DNA of 16,885 nucleotides from Pseudomonadota bacterium (GTDB lineage: Bacteria > Pseudomonadota > Gammaproteobacteria > Burkholderiales > Burkholderiaceae_B), in NCBI GenBank assembly GCA_023389535.1, contig JAEWEH010000371.1, positions 1-16,885 on the forward strand, read 5' to 3'. This document shows, piece by piece, positions 1 to 7,103 of the stretch (position 1 is its first letter; each line of letters starts with the position of its first letter). Below the pieces are notes generated by a model. It was not told the DNA's origin, ran no database searches, and saw nothing but the letters and a program-made list of their open reading frames with translations. The position numbers and the translations under genes were made by a program.

Positions 1-69
1 GTCGTACTCATTGTCCAGTTCTTCGCGCGTGTAAGCCCGGAAAACCGGGCCGGAAGATGTGCGCGTCAT
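1..69 (-). CDS. N-terminal fragment of a possible alpha/beta hydrolase (runs off the left edge)
   Basis: Only the first 23 codons are inside the window. The ATG at 69-67 overlaps the TGA of the preceding amidohydrolase gene (66-68) in the sequence ATGA, a classic translational-coupling overlap, so this is the next gene of the same minus-strand operon. The peptide begins MTRTSSGPVFRAYTREELD and continues NEYD. A short tract with an aromatic residue, then x-x-x-x-L-D-x-x-Y, is common near the start of carboxylesterase/arylformamidase-like alpha/beta hydrolases, which is the basis for the call. No catalytic residue is visible in this fragment, so the family is tentative. In context it would act on the product of the amidohydrolase or on a ring-fission product. 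Confidence 0.45.
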   Translation of the reverse strand, partial: MTRTSSGPVFRAYTREELDNEYD

Positions 70-758
70 GCCGCGACTTTAAGTTGATTCAGCATGGCGA
101 TGATGTCGCTGGTCGGCAGCACATCTGCGTACTTGCTCGCCATGTCGAACAAGTTCACCGCATGGGAAGAGGGCAGCCGGTCGAAGACGGCATCTTCGGC
201 CACGACGACCTTGTAGTTCAATGAGCTGGCATCCACCACAGTGCTGCGTACGCAGCCGCTCGTGGTGGCTCCGGTGACGATCAAGGTATCCACGCCCATG
301 CCGATCAGGTAGCTGCTCAGGCTGGTGCCGAAAAAGGCGCTGGGGTGATACTTGGCGATCTCGATATCCCCCGGCAGCGGGGCGACTGCCTCCGGGAAGC
401 CATAGCCTTGGGGCGGAACCTTCATGACAGCCGGCACTTTGGCGCCAAACTGACCTTCGTCATGCGAATGCTTGAAGGCGACATGGGGGTAAAGGACAGG
501 CCATTTCATGCCGTGGAAGTAATCGACCAGCGCCTTGATCTGCGGCAGAGCCGCCCAGCCGTAGTCGCCGCAACTGGTCGGATATTCATGGATGGCTTCG
601 GCGATGGGCATGGGCTTGGAACCGATGGTGCGGTTCTGCACATCGATGACCAGCAGCGCGCACGTCTTGCCTATTCCTGTTGGGCCGCCAAATCCCGTTT
701 CAGTGTACAGAGCCTGCTCTTCTTGCGAGATCAGGCCATCCCATATTCTCTTCTTCAT
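66..758 (-). CDS. Isochorismatase-fold amidohydrolase (N-carbamoylsarcosine amidase / maleamate amidase-like)
   Basis: A 230-residue cysteine hydrolase of the isochorismatase superfamily, expected to be cytoplasmic and to hydrolyse a C-N amide or carbamoyl bond, releasing ammonia. The Asp-Lys-Cys triad is visible: Asp39 in LLVIDVQN, Lys136 in IAKYHPSAFFGT and Cys169 in TTSGCVRSTVVDA. The N-terminal W-D-G..E...Y...GFG pattern, SGCVRSTVVDA and the FDMASKYADV tail resemble the N-carbamoylsarcosine amidohydrolase/maleamate amidohydrolase (NicF) branch rather than true isochorismatases. Length is normal for the family. It lies 59 bp downstream of the FAD monooxygenase, with a hairpin in the gap, and its stop overlaps the next start. 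In nicotinate and picolinate catabolism such an enzyme turns maleamate into maleate. Here the substrate is inferred only from context; a ureido or carbamoyl intermediate is equally possible. Confidence 0.85.
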   Translation of the reverse strand: MKKRIWDGLISQEEQALYTETGFGGPTGIGKTCALLVIDVQNRTIGSKPMPIAEAIHEYPTSCGDYGWAALPQIKALVDYFHGMKWPVLYPHVAFKHSHDEGQFGAKVPAVMKVPPQGYGFPEAVAPLPGDIEIAKYHPSAFFGTSLSSYLIGMGVDTLIVTGATTSGCVRSTVVDASSLNYKVVVAEDAVFDRLPSSHAVNLFDMASKYADVLPTSDIIAMLNQLKVAA

Positions 759-787
759 GTCATCTACTCATTTCTGCAAAGTTATCG

Positions 788-809
788 GACACGGCCCGCA
801 GGCCGCGCC
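788..809 (-). other. Intercistronic GC-rich stem-loop
   Basis: On the minus strand this segment folds as a 9-bp stem (two G-U wobbles) closed by a TGCG tetraloop, with a core of CGGCC/GGCCG. It lies in the only sizeable gap of the left operon, between the monooxygenase stop (818-820) and the amidohydrolase start (758). No T run follows, so a strong intrinsic terminator is unlikely. It could be an mRNA-stability or processing element, or a partial attenuator lowering expression of the last genes. The fold is seen by eye; the function is inferred. Confidence 0.4.
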
Positions 810-817
810 GGCGTGCC

Positions 818-2026
818 TCAGACCCCGACGGCGAGGGCGTTATAGCTGACGATCCAGTCGTAGCGTTCGCGGACTTTTTCTTTGCTCCATTGGCTCTGTA
901 TGTAATCGCGCGCCTTGGCTTCGTCGTGGAGATCCTCGTGATGGAAGACCCGCAGCATGTCCATGGATGCCCGGGCCACCTTGTAGCCGCGCTCGCGGCG
1001 CAGTGCGTCATACTGTTGCAGGGCGGCAGGTGTATCGTCATTGTTGGCCAATACATTGACGAGCACGCAGCTGTCTTCAAAGGCCATGTTCACGCCCTGG
1101 CCCAGGTAGGGAACCATGGAGTGGCAAGCGTCCCCCACGAGCACGGCCCTGCCCTTGGCCCATGTCGGCAATTCTTCGCGTATGAACAGGCCCCATTTGT
1201 ACAGAATGTCTGCGCCGCTGACCATCTCGATGACCTGTTCGTTCCAGCCCTGGAAGTCGCGCAGGCAGTCTTCCAGTTTCCCGGGTTCCGACCAGGATTC
1301 CTGTTCCCATTGCTGGCTGTCGACCTGGCCGGAGAAACTGATGAACTGACGGCCATTGTGTTGCACGGGATAGCTGGTGATATGCGCGGTCGGCCCGACC
1401 CAGGTGGTTGCCAGGGGCGTACGGTAAGGTTCGGAAATTCGCTCGATCGGCACCAGCCCGCGCCAGGCGATGGCGTCGGTGAATCGCTGCCGTACTTCGC
1501 CGAACATTTGATGGCGTACTTTGGAGTGCACGCCGTCGGCTCCAATGAGCACATCGGCGGTGACGGACGGCTTGCCTTCGAAGTGCACGGTTATCTTGCC
1601 ATCGGTTTCGTCATAGCCTTTGCACTTGTGATCCAGATGGACGCAGCCCGGCTGCTCGCGTTCGAGCGCCTGGACCAGGATGCGATGCAGCTCATAGCGC
1701 AACACCATGTATAGCGTGTGTTCCTTGCTGTTCGCGGCTTCTTTGTTATACACCGACCAGGCTTCGCCGGTGCTCCACAGCCGCACAACGCGGTCCATGG
1801 GCGGCAGGTTGATCTTTTCCAGCTCGGCCTGCAGGCCCAATTCATTGAGCACGCGCGCGCCGTTCACTGAAATCCACAGGCCTGCGCCCAATTCCCGGTG
1901 CGCTGGGGCCTGCTCGTAGACGGCAACCTCGAAACCTTTGCGCGCCAGGCCCAGCGCGGCGGCCAGACCGCCCATGCCCGCGCCGCACACAACGATTTTT
2001 TTCTGATGATTCTGTACTTGATTCAT
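818..2026 (-). CDS. Class A FAD-dependent monooxygenase (salicylate hydroxylase / 6-hydroxynicotinate monooxygenase-like)
   Basis: A 402-residue single-component flavoprotein monooxygenase that uses NAD(P)H and O2 to hydroxylate, decarboxylatively hydroxylate or occasionally ring-open an aromatic substrate. All three family fingerprints are present: the dinucleotide-binding GAGMGG at 15-20, the DG motif GADGVHSKVR at 162-171, and the FAD-ribityl GD motif VLVGDACHSMVPYLGQG at 295-311. The C-terminal YDWIVSYNAL resembles the W-[LI]-x-x-Y-[DN]-A ending of salicylate hydroxylase and 6-hydroxynicotinate 3-monooxygenase relatives. The ATG at 2026 has an upstream GGAG about five bases away. It starts 18 bp after the small hydroxylase subunit, so it probably acts directly on the molybdenum-hydroxylase product. 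The substrate is unknown. Purine-like (urate/methylurate oxidase type) and pyridine-carboxylate substrates are both compatible with the family. Confidence 0.88.
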   Translation of the reverse strand: MNQVQNHQKKIVVCGAGMGGLAAALGLARKGFEVAVYEQAPAHRELGAGLWISVNGARVLNELGLQAELEKINLPPMDRVVRLWSTGEAWSVYNKEAANSKEHTLYMVLRYELHRILVQALEREQPGCVHLDHKCKGYDETDGKITVHFEGKPSVTADVLIGADGVHSKVRHQMFGEVRQRFTDAIAWRGLVPIERISEPYRTPLATTWVGPTAHITSYPVQHNGRQFISFSGQVDSQQWEQESWSEPGKLEDCLRDFQGWNEQVIEMVSGADILYKWGLFIREELPTWAKGRAVLVGDACHSMVPYLGQGVNMAFEDSCVLVNVLANNDDTPAALQQYDALRRERGYKVARASMDMLRVFHHEDLHDEAKARDYIQSQWSKEKVRERYDWIVSYNALAVGV

Positions 2027-2044
2027 GAATACTCCAACCCTAAC

Positions 2045-2533
2045 TCAGGAACGTTGATTCAAATTCTGTGCTGCGTCGATGACAGCCTCTATGATTTTCT
2101 GGTAACCGGTGCAGCGGCAAATATTGCCGTGCAGGTAGTGCTTGATGTCCTCCTGCGTCGGATCCGTCTGGCGCGCGAGCAAGGCCCGTACGGCCACGAT
2201 CATCCCGGGGGTGCAGAAGCCGCATTGCAGGGCGCCATGCTTGATGAAGGCAGTCTGGACGGCGGTCATTACGTCGTCATTCCCAGCGGATTCGATGGTT
2301 TGGACGGATTTGCCTTCGCAGTCCATGGCCAGCGTGCTGCAGCTTGAAACAGGCTTACCCTCGACCAGCACCGTGCAGGCGCCGCATACTTCCGCATCGC
2401 AGGACCGTTTGGTGCCCGTCAGCTTAAAGTTATTGCGCAGCACGTCGATCAGCAGGTCGCGGTGCTCGACCGTCGTTCGCCTTTCCGCGCCGTTCAGCTT
2501 CAGGGAAATCTCGGTTTCTTGGCAAGTGGTCAT
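2045..2533 (-). CDS. Molybdenum hydroxylase small subunit, two [2Fe-2S] clusters
   Basis: A 162-residue iron-sulfur subunit of the CoxS/XdhA type. It carries electrons from the molybdenum centre to FAD within the large-medium-small complex. The N-terminal plant-ferredoxin-type cluster has C-x4-C-x2-C-x11-C at Cys45, 50, 53 and 65. The C-terminal alpha-helical cluster has C-x2-C-x31-C-x-C at Cys104, 107, 139 and 141, within CGFCTPGM and NICRCTGY. Both spacings match the family exactly and length is normal. I place the start at the ATG at 2533-2531, which overlaps the medium-subunit stop as TAATG and has GGAG eight bases upstream. A GTG at 2542 is a weaker alternative adding three residues. Confidence 0.95.
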   Translation of the reverse strand: MTTCQETEISLKLNGAERRTTVEHRDLLIDVLRNNFKLTGTKRSCDAEVCGACTVLVEGKPVSSCSTLAMDCEGKSVQTIESAGNDDVMTAVQTAFIKHGALQCGFCTPGMIVAVRALLARQTDPTQEDIKHYLHGNICRCTGYQKIIEAVIDAAQNLNQRS

Positions 2534-3375
2534 TACATGCACTCCATTGCGCTTCTGACCGCGAGGACGGCCACCAGATGTTTACGATAGGATTCGGAGC
2601 CATAGACGCCTTCCATGACGTCCCGCTCGGCCATGTCTTGGGTGGCCGCATCCATGACTCTGGCTTCGTCGACGACATCCAGCTCGTCCAGAAGCGCGCA
2701 GACCTGGTTAAGGCGTTCGGGCATGCCCGTGACTGCACCCGCCCATACTTCCCAGGCTGGCTTGCCGCCGACCATGCTGCGTACCGCCGCCACGCCGGCC
2801 GACGGCCGGTTCAGGTACACCACCTTGCGGTAAGCGCAGCGCGAGTCCTTGTTGATCGGTATCACAATTTCCTTCAGGAACTCCGTATCTTCCCGTACGG
2901 TGGAGTACGGGCCTTCGAAGTATTCCCGAACCGGAACACTGCGTGCGCCCTGCGCGCCAACAAGCACGACCTCTGCATCGAGGGCCGCCAGCAAGGAAGG
3001 CGGGTCGGCATTGGGTTCGGCGAAGCACAAATTGCCCGCCAAAGTACCGGCGCTGCGCACGCGGATATTCGCAACATTGTTGCTGAGCGCGGCGTAGCCG
3101 GGCAGTACCTCTTGAACCAGCGGCGAGTCGGCAATTTCCTGGTGCGTCACCAGGGCGCCGATATGCAGTTTTCCTTCGTTGAATCGAATCTCGTCCAAAC
3201 CCGGAATTTTTTTCAGGTTGACGACATGTTCTGCACCGATCACCCTTTCTTTCAAGCCTATGAGCGCTTCGGTCCCGCCCGCATAGAACATGAACTCATC
3301 TTCATGCCGCTCGGCAAGCGCCAGCGCGTCCTCGATGCTGGCCGGGCTATGGAATTCAAACCGCCTTGGCTTCAT
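2533..3375 (-). CDS. Molybdenum hydroxylase medium subunit, FAD-binding
   Basis: A 280-residue CoxM/XdhB-type flavin subunit (FAD-binding PCMH fold). It receives electrons from the iron-sulfur subunit and passes them to an acceptor. The two FAD-contact signatures are present: AGGTEALIGLK at 32-42 and RSAGTLAGNLCFAEPNADPP at 107-126. The latter is the family's usual R-x-x-G-T-[IL]-[GA]-G-N-[LI] loop, here with Leu-Ala instead of Ile-Gly. The residues after the second motif fit the CoxM C-terminal domain. The ATG at 3375 is chosen because GGAGA lies a proper distance upstream and MKPRRFEFHSPAS is the typical beginning; an upstream in-frame start at 3411 would add 12 unusual residues. The gene starts inside the end of the CoxG-like gene (20-bp overlap), which points to translational coupling. 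Confidence 0.94.
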   Translation of the reverse strand: MKPRRFEFHSPASIEDALALAERHEDEFMFYAGGTEALIGLKERVIGAEHVVNLKKIPGLDEIRFNEGKLHIGALVTHQEIADSPLVQEVLPGYAALSNNVANIRVRSAGTLAGNLCFAEPNADPPSLLAALDAEVVLVGAQGARSVPVREYFEGPYSTVREDTEFLKEIVIPINKDSRCAYRKVVYLNRPSAGVAAVRSMVGGKPAWEVWAGAVTGMPERLNQVCALLDELDVVDEARVMDAATQDMAERDVMEGVYGSESYRKHLVAVLAVRSAMECM

Positions 3376-3823
3376 CGATCGTCTCCAATGCCTGATGCAG
3401 ATTCGCATCAAACTCGCGGAAGATATCCGCGCACTTCTTTTTTACGATGGGGAAACCAAGGGTAGCCAGCTTTCCCGATATCTGGATGTCGGCGTCGATG
3501 TCAATGGTTACCTTGCCGGCATCATCGCCCAGGATAAGCGCAAGCTTGACCAGCGCACCGGTAGACGTTTTCTTGTCTTGCCCCGTGGCCGTGATGCACA
3601 CGCGTTCCTGCTCGGCGTAGTCGTCCACCACGATTTCGCAAGGCATTTCGAACTTGAACGGTCCGACCTTCTGGCGAATAAGCGCCGAGTACTGCTTCAG
3701 CGGGTCGATCTCCTCGACGTCACTGCATCCGGGAATGAGCGCCGCGACGCGGGTCACGTCGAACAACAGGGACCACAATGCCTCTTTGCTGCATTCAACG
3801 CTTGTTTGAGTTTCAAATTTCAT
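3356..3823 (-). CDS. CoxG-like SRPBCC-fold protein
   Basis: A 155-residue protein of the carbon-monoxide-dehydrogenase subunit G family (SRPBCC/START-like hydrophobic-cavity fold). Family features include the early LIPGCSDVEEID segment (about 29-40), the beta-strand VGPFKFEMPCEIVV, and the closing DADIQISGKLATLG segment followed by a long terminal helix. In the CO-oxidation system CoxG helps attach the enzyme to the membrane and link it to the quinone pool. By analogy this protein may couple the hydroxylase to respiration or help its assembly, but that is inference. No hydrophobic C-terminal tail is visible, so membrane anchoring of the kind proposed for longer CoxG proteins is not evident. 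It lies one base after the large-subunit stop and overlaps the medium subunit by 20 bp, so it is inside the hydroxylase operon rather than beside it. Confidence 0.85.
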   Translation of the reverse strand: MKFETQTSVECSKEALWSLLFDVTRVAALIPGCSDVEEIDPLKQYSALIRQKVGPFKFEMPCEIVVDDYAEQERVCITATGQDKKTSTGALVKLALILGDDAGKVTIDIDADIQISGKLATLGFPIVKKKCADIFREFDANLHQALETIDEAKAV

Positions 3824-3824
3824 T

Positions 3825-6110
3825 TCAGCTTTCTCTTTGATTAATGGCGCGCCATACTTTTTCGGGAGTCAGCGGCAGGGAGCGTATCCGTACGCCGTAT
3901 TTATTTCTGATGGCATTGGCAACGGCCGGGGCAATCGGCAAAATCGCCCCTTCCCCCATCCCGCGTGAACCAAAGGGGCCGGGACCGTCGCCGTTTTCGA
4001 TGAAATGGGCGTGCATGGCCGGGATCTGATCGATGGTCGGGACTTTGTAGTCAAACGCCGAACCGTTAATGATTTGCCCATCCTCGTAGACATACTGCTC
4101 TGTCAAGGTATGGCCCAGCCCCTGGATCGTCGCGCCCTCGTCCTGGCCTTCGGCCGCTTTACGGTTCAGTACCTTCCCGACGTCAGCGCAAAGCGCAATC
4201 GCGTCGACACTGACTTGGCCGGTGTCTTCATCGACCGAAATTTCGCACACGCCGGCCGCTGTTTCCCAGAACAGGGGAGCCTGCTTCAAGCGACCGCCTT
4301 GGCTGTAAGGGGTCACCCTGCCGATCGCGGCGAACTCGCCGGCTGTCAAACCCTGAAAGCGCCGCAGAAGCTCCTTGAAGCTTAAGGTTTCGTCTCCGAC
4401 CTGTACGCCGCCCTCGATGATTCGTACTTCGCTTTGCTCTGTTTCTGTTACGAGCGCGGCGGCCTCTCTTACTTGCTGAGCGATTTGCTGGCATGCGTCT
4501 TCGATAGCCAGACCCAGAATGACGGTGGATCGGCTGGCGCCTGTGCCCCAATCGTAGGGAGCCGCTTGCGTGTCAGGTTCAAGCGCGATGACTTTATCTA
4601 TGGGTTGCCCCAGGGCGCGTGATGCGATAATGCGCTGCACACCGCGGGCTCCCTGACCGAGCTCCGCCGTGGTTACCGAAACGGTGATGTGGCCGTCCGC
4701 CGCCAGGCGCACGATGGCGCCACCGACCGGCAGAATGCCGGGGTCTGTCGCCGCAACAGCTACGCCTCGTGGTCTATTCGGGCATTCCTCGCCGCGCATG
4801 GACTGCATCAAGTCCAATGCATGTTCAAGTTCCTCGCCCACATCGACGTCTATTGGCCGCAGGTCGGATTTGATTACTCCGTGCCGTGGGGCAATGTTCT
4901 TGCGGCGGAACTCGACCGGATCCATGCCAATAGCATGTGCGATTTCGTCGATCTGAGATTCACTCGCCCATACTCCTTGCGGCCCTCCAATAGAGCGGAA
5001 AGAGGCAGCCGGCACAGTGTTTGTATATACAGCGCGAGAGCGTAGTCGCAAATTCTCGAAGGTATAAGGTCCGATGGCGCGAATTGCCGCTTTGGTTGCG
5101 ATGGCGGGGCCCGTGTCGGCATATGCGCCACAATTTCCAACGACGTCTATGCTGCGGGCGGTCAGTTTCCCATCCCGGTCTACAGCTGTCTTAATGGCAA
5201 TGACTGTATCGACCCGACGGCAGGTCTGCATGGACTCCATTAAGCTGAGTTGTAACTTCACGGGGCAGCCAACAAACTTCGATAGTGCAGCCGCCAGAGG
5301 ATCCAGCTTCACCGACGCTTTGCCGCCGAAGCCGCCGCCCACATAAGGAGTATGGACGCGGATGCGGGCGATGGGCAGCCCGAACAGCCCGGAGCAAACG
5401 CGCTGGATGGCTGTCGGCGTCTGGCCGTTGCTCCACAGCTCCAGGCCGTCTGACCGATAGTCTGCAATGACAGCGTGGGGCTCCATCGCATAGTGGTAGA
5501 TGCCGGGGAACGTGAATTCATCTTCAACGACTTTGTGGGCATTTTCGAAGGCTGCGTCGACATTGCCTTGTTCGAATTCATACAGGTGGCATATGTTTGT
5601 GCCTGCCACCGGCTTGGGTCCGCCACGGAAGTAGTAGTCGTTCAAGACGTTGAACTGCTCATGGACCCTGGGCGCGTCTTCTTCCAACGCCTTTTTCCCA
5701 TCTGTGACGAAAGGCAGAATGTCATAGTCGACATGGATGAGTTCGATCGCATCCTCGGCGATGGCCTCTGACGTGGCGACGACCGCCACCACCGGTTCTC
5801 CCGCGTAGCGAACAATATCTTGCGCGATGATCGGCCGGTCCTTGAAATACAGGCCCCAGTGCGTTTCCACACATAACCCGTCCTGCAGATCCTTCCCGGT
5901 GAAGATACCCAGCACGCCCGCCATGGCCGCTGCTTCCTCAGCGTCAATCGCCAGAATTCGGGCATGAGGATGAGGGCTTCTCAGGATCCGGGCGTAAGCC
6001 ATTCCCGGTATTGCCAGATCGGTGACATAGAGCGCTTCGCCTGTCACCTTTTCCTTGTAATCGGCACGAGCTTCTGAGGTATCTTTATGCATGATGTTCA
6101 ACCTTGGCAT
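3825..6110 (-). CDS. Molybdenum hydroxylase large subunit, molybdopterin-binding (xanthine dehydrogenase family)
   Basis: A 761-residue catalytic subunit that hydroxylates a carbon of an aromatic ring (or an aldehyde) with oxygen from water. Visible are the N-terminal a/b-hammerhead domain (VTGEALYVTD), EPHAVIADY near 210, the GGGFGG cofactor loop at 258-263, the substrate-side loop ASFRSIGGPQ at 369-378, ELGQGARG near 485, GTGASRS near 523, and GMGEG at 717-721, whose Glu720 is the expected catalytic base. The AYRCSFR loop of true CO dehydrogenase is absent, so this is a hydroxylase of unknown substrate and not a CODH. The start is uncertain: ATG 6110 (used here), a TTG at 6119 directly after the Bug stop, or ATG 6092, which has AGG upstream. 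XdhC and MocA homologues encoded at 8003-9624 probably supply its cofactor. Confidence 0.94.
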   Translation of the reverse strand: MPRLNIMHKDTSEARADYKEKVTGEALYVTDLAIPGMAYARILRSPHPHARILAIDAEEAAAMAGVLGIFTGKDLQDGLCVETHWGLYFKDRPIIAQDIVRYAGEPVVAVVATSEAIAEDAIELIHVDYDILPFVTDGKKALEEDAPRVHEQFNVLNDYYFRGGPKPVAGTNICHLYEFEQGNVDAAFENAHKVVEDEFTFPGIYHYAMEPHAVIADYRSDGLELWSNGQTPTAIQRVCSGLFGLPIARIRVHTPYVGGGFGGKASVKLDPLAAALSKFVGCPVKLQLSLMESMQTCRRVDTVIAIKTAVDRDGKLTARSIDVVGNCGAYADTGPAIATKAAIRAIGPYTFENLRLRSRAVYTNTVPAASFRSIGGPQGVWASESQIDEIAHAIGMDPVEFRRKNIAPRHGVIKSDLRPIDVDVGEELEHALDLMQSMRGEECPNRPRGVAVAATDPGILPVGGAIVRLAADGHITVSVTTAELGQGARGVQRIIASRALGQPIDKVIALEPDTQAAPYDWGTGASRSTVILGLAIEDACQQIAQQVREAAALVTETEQSEVRIIEGGVQVGDETLSFKELLRRFQGLTAGEFAAIGRVTPYSQGGRLKQAPLFWETAAGVCEISVDEDTGQVSVDAIALCADVGKVLNRKAAEGQDEGATIQGLGHTLTEQYVYEDGQIINGSAFDYKVPTIDQIPAMHAHFIENGDGPGPFGSRGMGEGAILPIAPAVANAIRNKYGVRIRSLPLTPEKVWRAINQRES

Positions 6111-6119
6111 GTACGCCAA

Positions 6120-7103
6120 TTATTCAATCTTGATGCCGCCGGATTTGATTACTTCCAGCCATTTCGCCCGATCGGCTTCTTCCATCGCTTTCAATTCTGA
6201 AACAGACTTGTGTAATGGCACCGCGCCGTGTGAGCGCAGGATCGTCTCCACCTTCGGGTCTTTCAGAACCTCGCCGATTTGAGCGTTCAGTTTTTCAATG
6301 ATGGGTTCAGGCGTGCCCTTGGGCGCATAGACGGCAAACCAGGTGTTGGCTTCGAATCCAGGCAGCGCGGTCTCGTCCAGGGTCGGAACGTCGGGCAGTT
6401 CCGATGTGCGGGTCTTCGTTGTGGCGGCCAGTGCACGCAACGTTCCATTGCGGATATGGCTGAGCACGGCGGGGCCCTGCTCAATAATCATATCGATGCG
6501 TCCCGCCATGAGGTCCACCACCATCGCGCCGCTTCCCTTGTAGGGAACATGGAGGATGTCCAGATTGGCCTTTTGCTTGAACAGTTCCGGAAACACGTGT
6601 TGTGACGTGCCGGGCCCTGCTGAACCGTAGGTGTACCTGCCAGGCTCTTTGCGGACCATCTTGATCAGATCGTCAATAGTCTTGGCAGGGCTGGCTGCCG
6701 GCACCACGACATAAGAAGGCAAGTTGGCCAGCGTGGACACCGGTGTCAGGTTGTCCTGCGCCCTGCGCATATTCTCGAGCAAGGAGGGCAGTATGGAGTG
6801 CAGGGAAACCGCGCCGACCACCATCGTGTAGCCATCGGCGGGTGAGCGAGACACGCTGTCCGCGCCGATCACCCCGGATGCGCCGGGTTTGTTTTCAACG
6901 ACGACGGACTGGTTCCACGCTTTCTGCAGACCGTCGGCGATGGTGCGGGCGAACATGTCTGTCGCCCCGCCGGGTGCATACGGCGCCACGATCTTGATCG
7001 GATGATCAGGATAGTTGTCGGCGGCGGATGCATAAGCATTTGATCCCGCCAACACTAAACAGGCTGATGCAAGACATGGAATCAATTTTGTCAGAACTTT
7101 CAT
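6120..7103 (-). CDS. Bug/TctC-family periplasmic solute-binding protein
   Basis: A 327-residue tripartite-tricarboxylate-type receptor, expected in the periplasm, where it binds a small, usually carboxylated, ligand. The start MKVLTKL is followed by a hydrophobic stretch and an AxA-type signal peptidase site near residues 25-27 (AYASA|AD). Cys15 does not sit in a good lipobox. Family hallmarks follow: YPDHPIKIVAPYAPGGATDMFAR, ENKPGASGVIGAD and HVPYKGSGAMVVDLMAGRIDM. An upstream in-frame start at 7124 would place seven extra residues before the signal peptide; ATG 7103 with AAGAGG just upstream is preferred. It is the promoter-proximal gene of the hydroxylase operon, suggesting it captures the pathway substrate. 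No TctA/TctB membrane partners are in the window, so transport would need partners elsewhere, or the protein may act in sensing. Confidence 0.93.
   Translation of the reverse strand: MKVLTKLIPCLASACLVLAGSNAYASAADNYPDHPIKIVAPYAPGGATDMFARTIADGLQKAWNQSVVVENKPGASGVIGADSVSRSPADGYTMVVGAVSLHSILPSLLENMRRAQDNLTPVSTLANLPSYVVVPAASPAKTIDDLIKMVRKEPGRYTYGSAGPGTSQHVFPELFKQKANLDILHVPYKGSGAMVVDLMAGRIDMIIEQGPAVLSHIRNGTLRALAATTKTRTSELPDVPTLDETALPGFEANTWFAVYAPKGTPEPIIEKLNAQIGEVLKDPKVETILRSHGAVPLHKSVSELKAMEEADRAKWLEVIKSGGIKIE

Noticed and set aside
680..1714. Long open frame on the plus strand (344 codons)
   Set aside because: It lies wholly antisense to the monooxygenase and amidase genes, has no recognisable domain and no good ribosome site, and is explained by GC-rich codon bias on the coding strand.
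2578..3465. Long open frame on the plus strand (295 codons)
   Set aside because: Antisense to the FAD-binding subunit and CoxG-like genes, whose families are unmistakable; no family features in the antisense product.
3825..6110. Annotation of the large subunit as aerobic carbon monoxide dehydrogenase (CoxL)
   Set aside because: The diagnostic AYRCSFR loop with its copper-binding cysteine is absent; the corresponding loop reads ASFRSIGGPQ, as in hydroxylases of the xanthine dehydrogenase family.
2045..6110. Identification as nicotinate dehydrogenase NicAB
   Set aside because: NicAB lacks a separate FAD subunit and its large subunit carries cytochrome c domains; here there is an FAD subunit and no CxxCH motifs in the large subunit.
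6120..7103. Lipoprotein anchoring of the Bug receptor through Cys15
   Set aside because: The sequence before the cysteine (ASA) is a poor lipobox, the hydrophobic core continues past it, and a good AxA signal peptidase I site follows.
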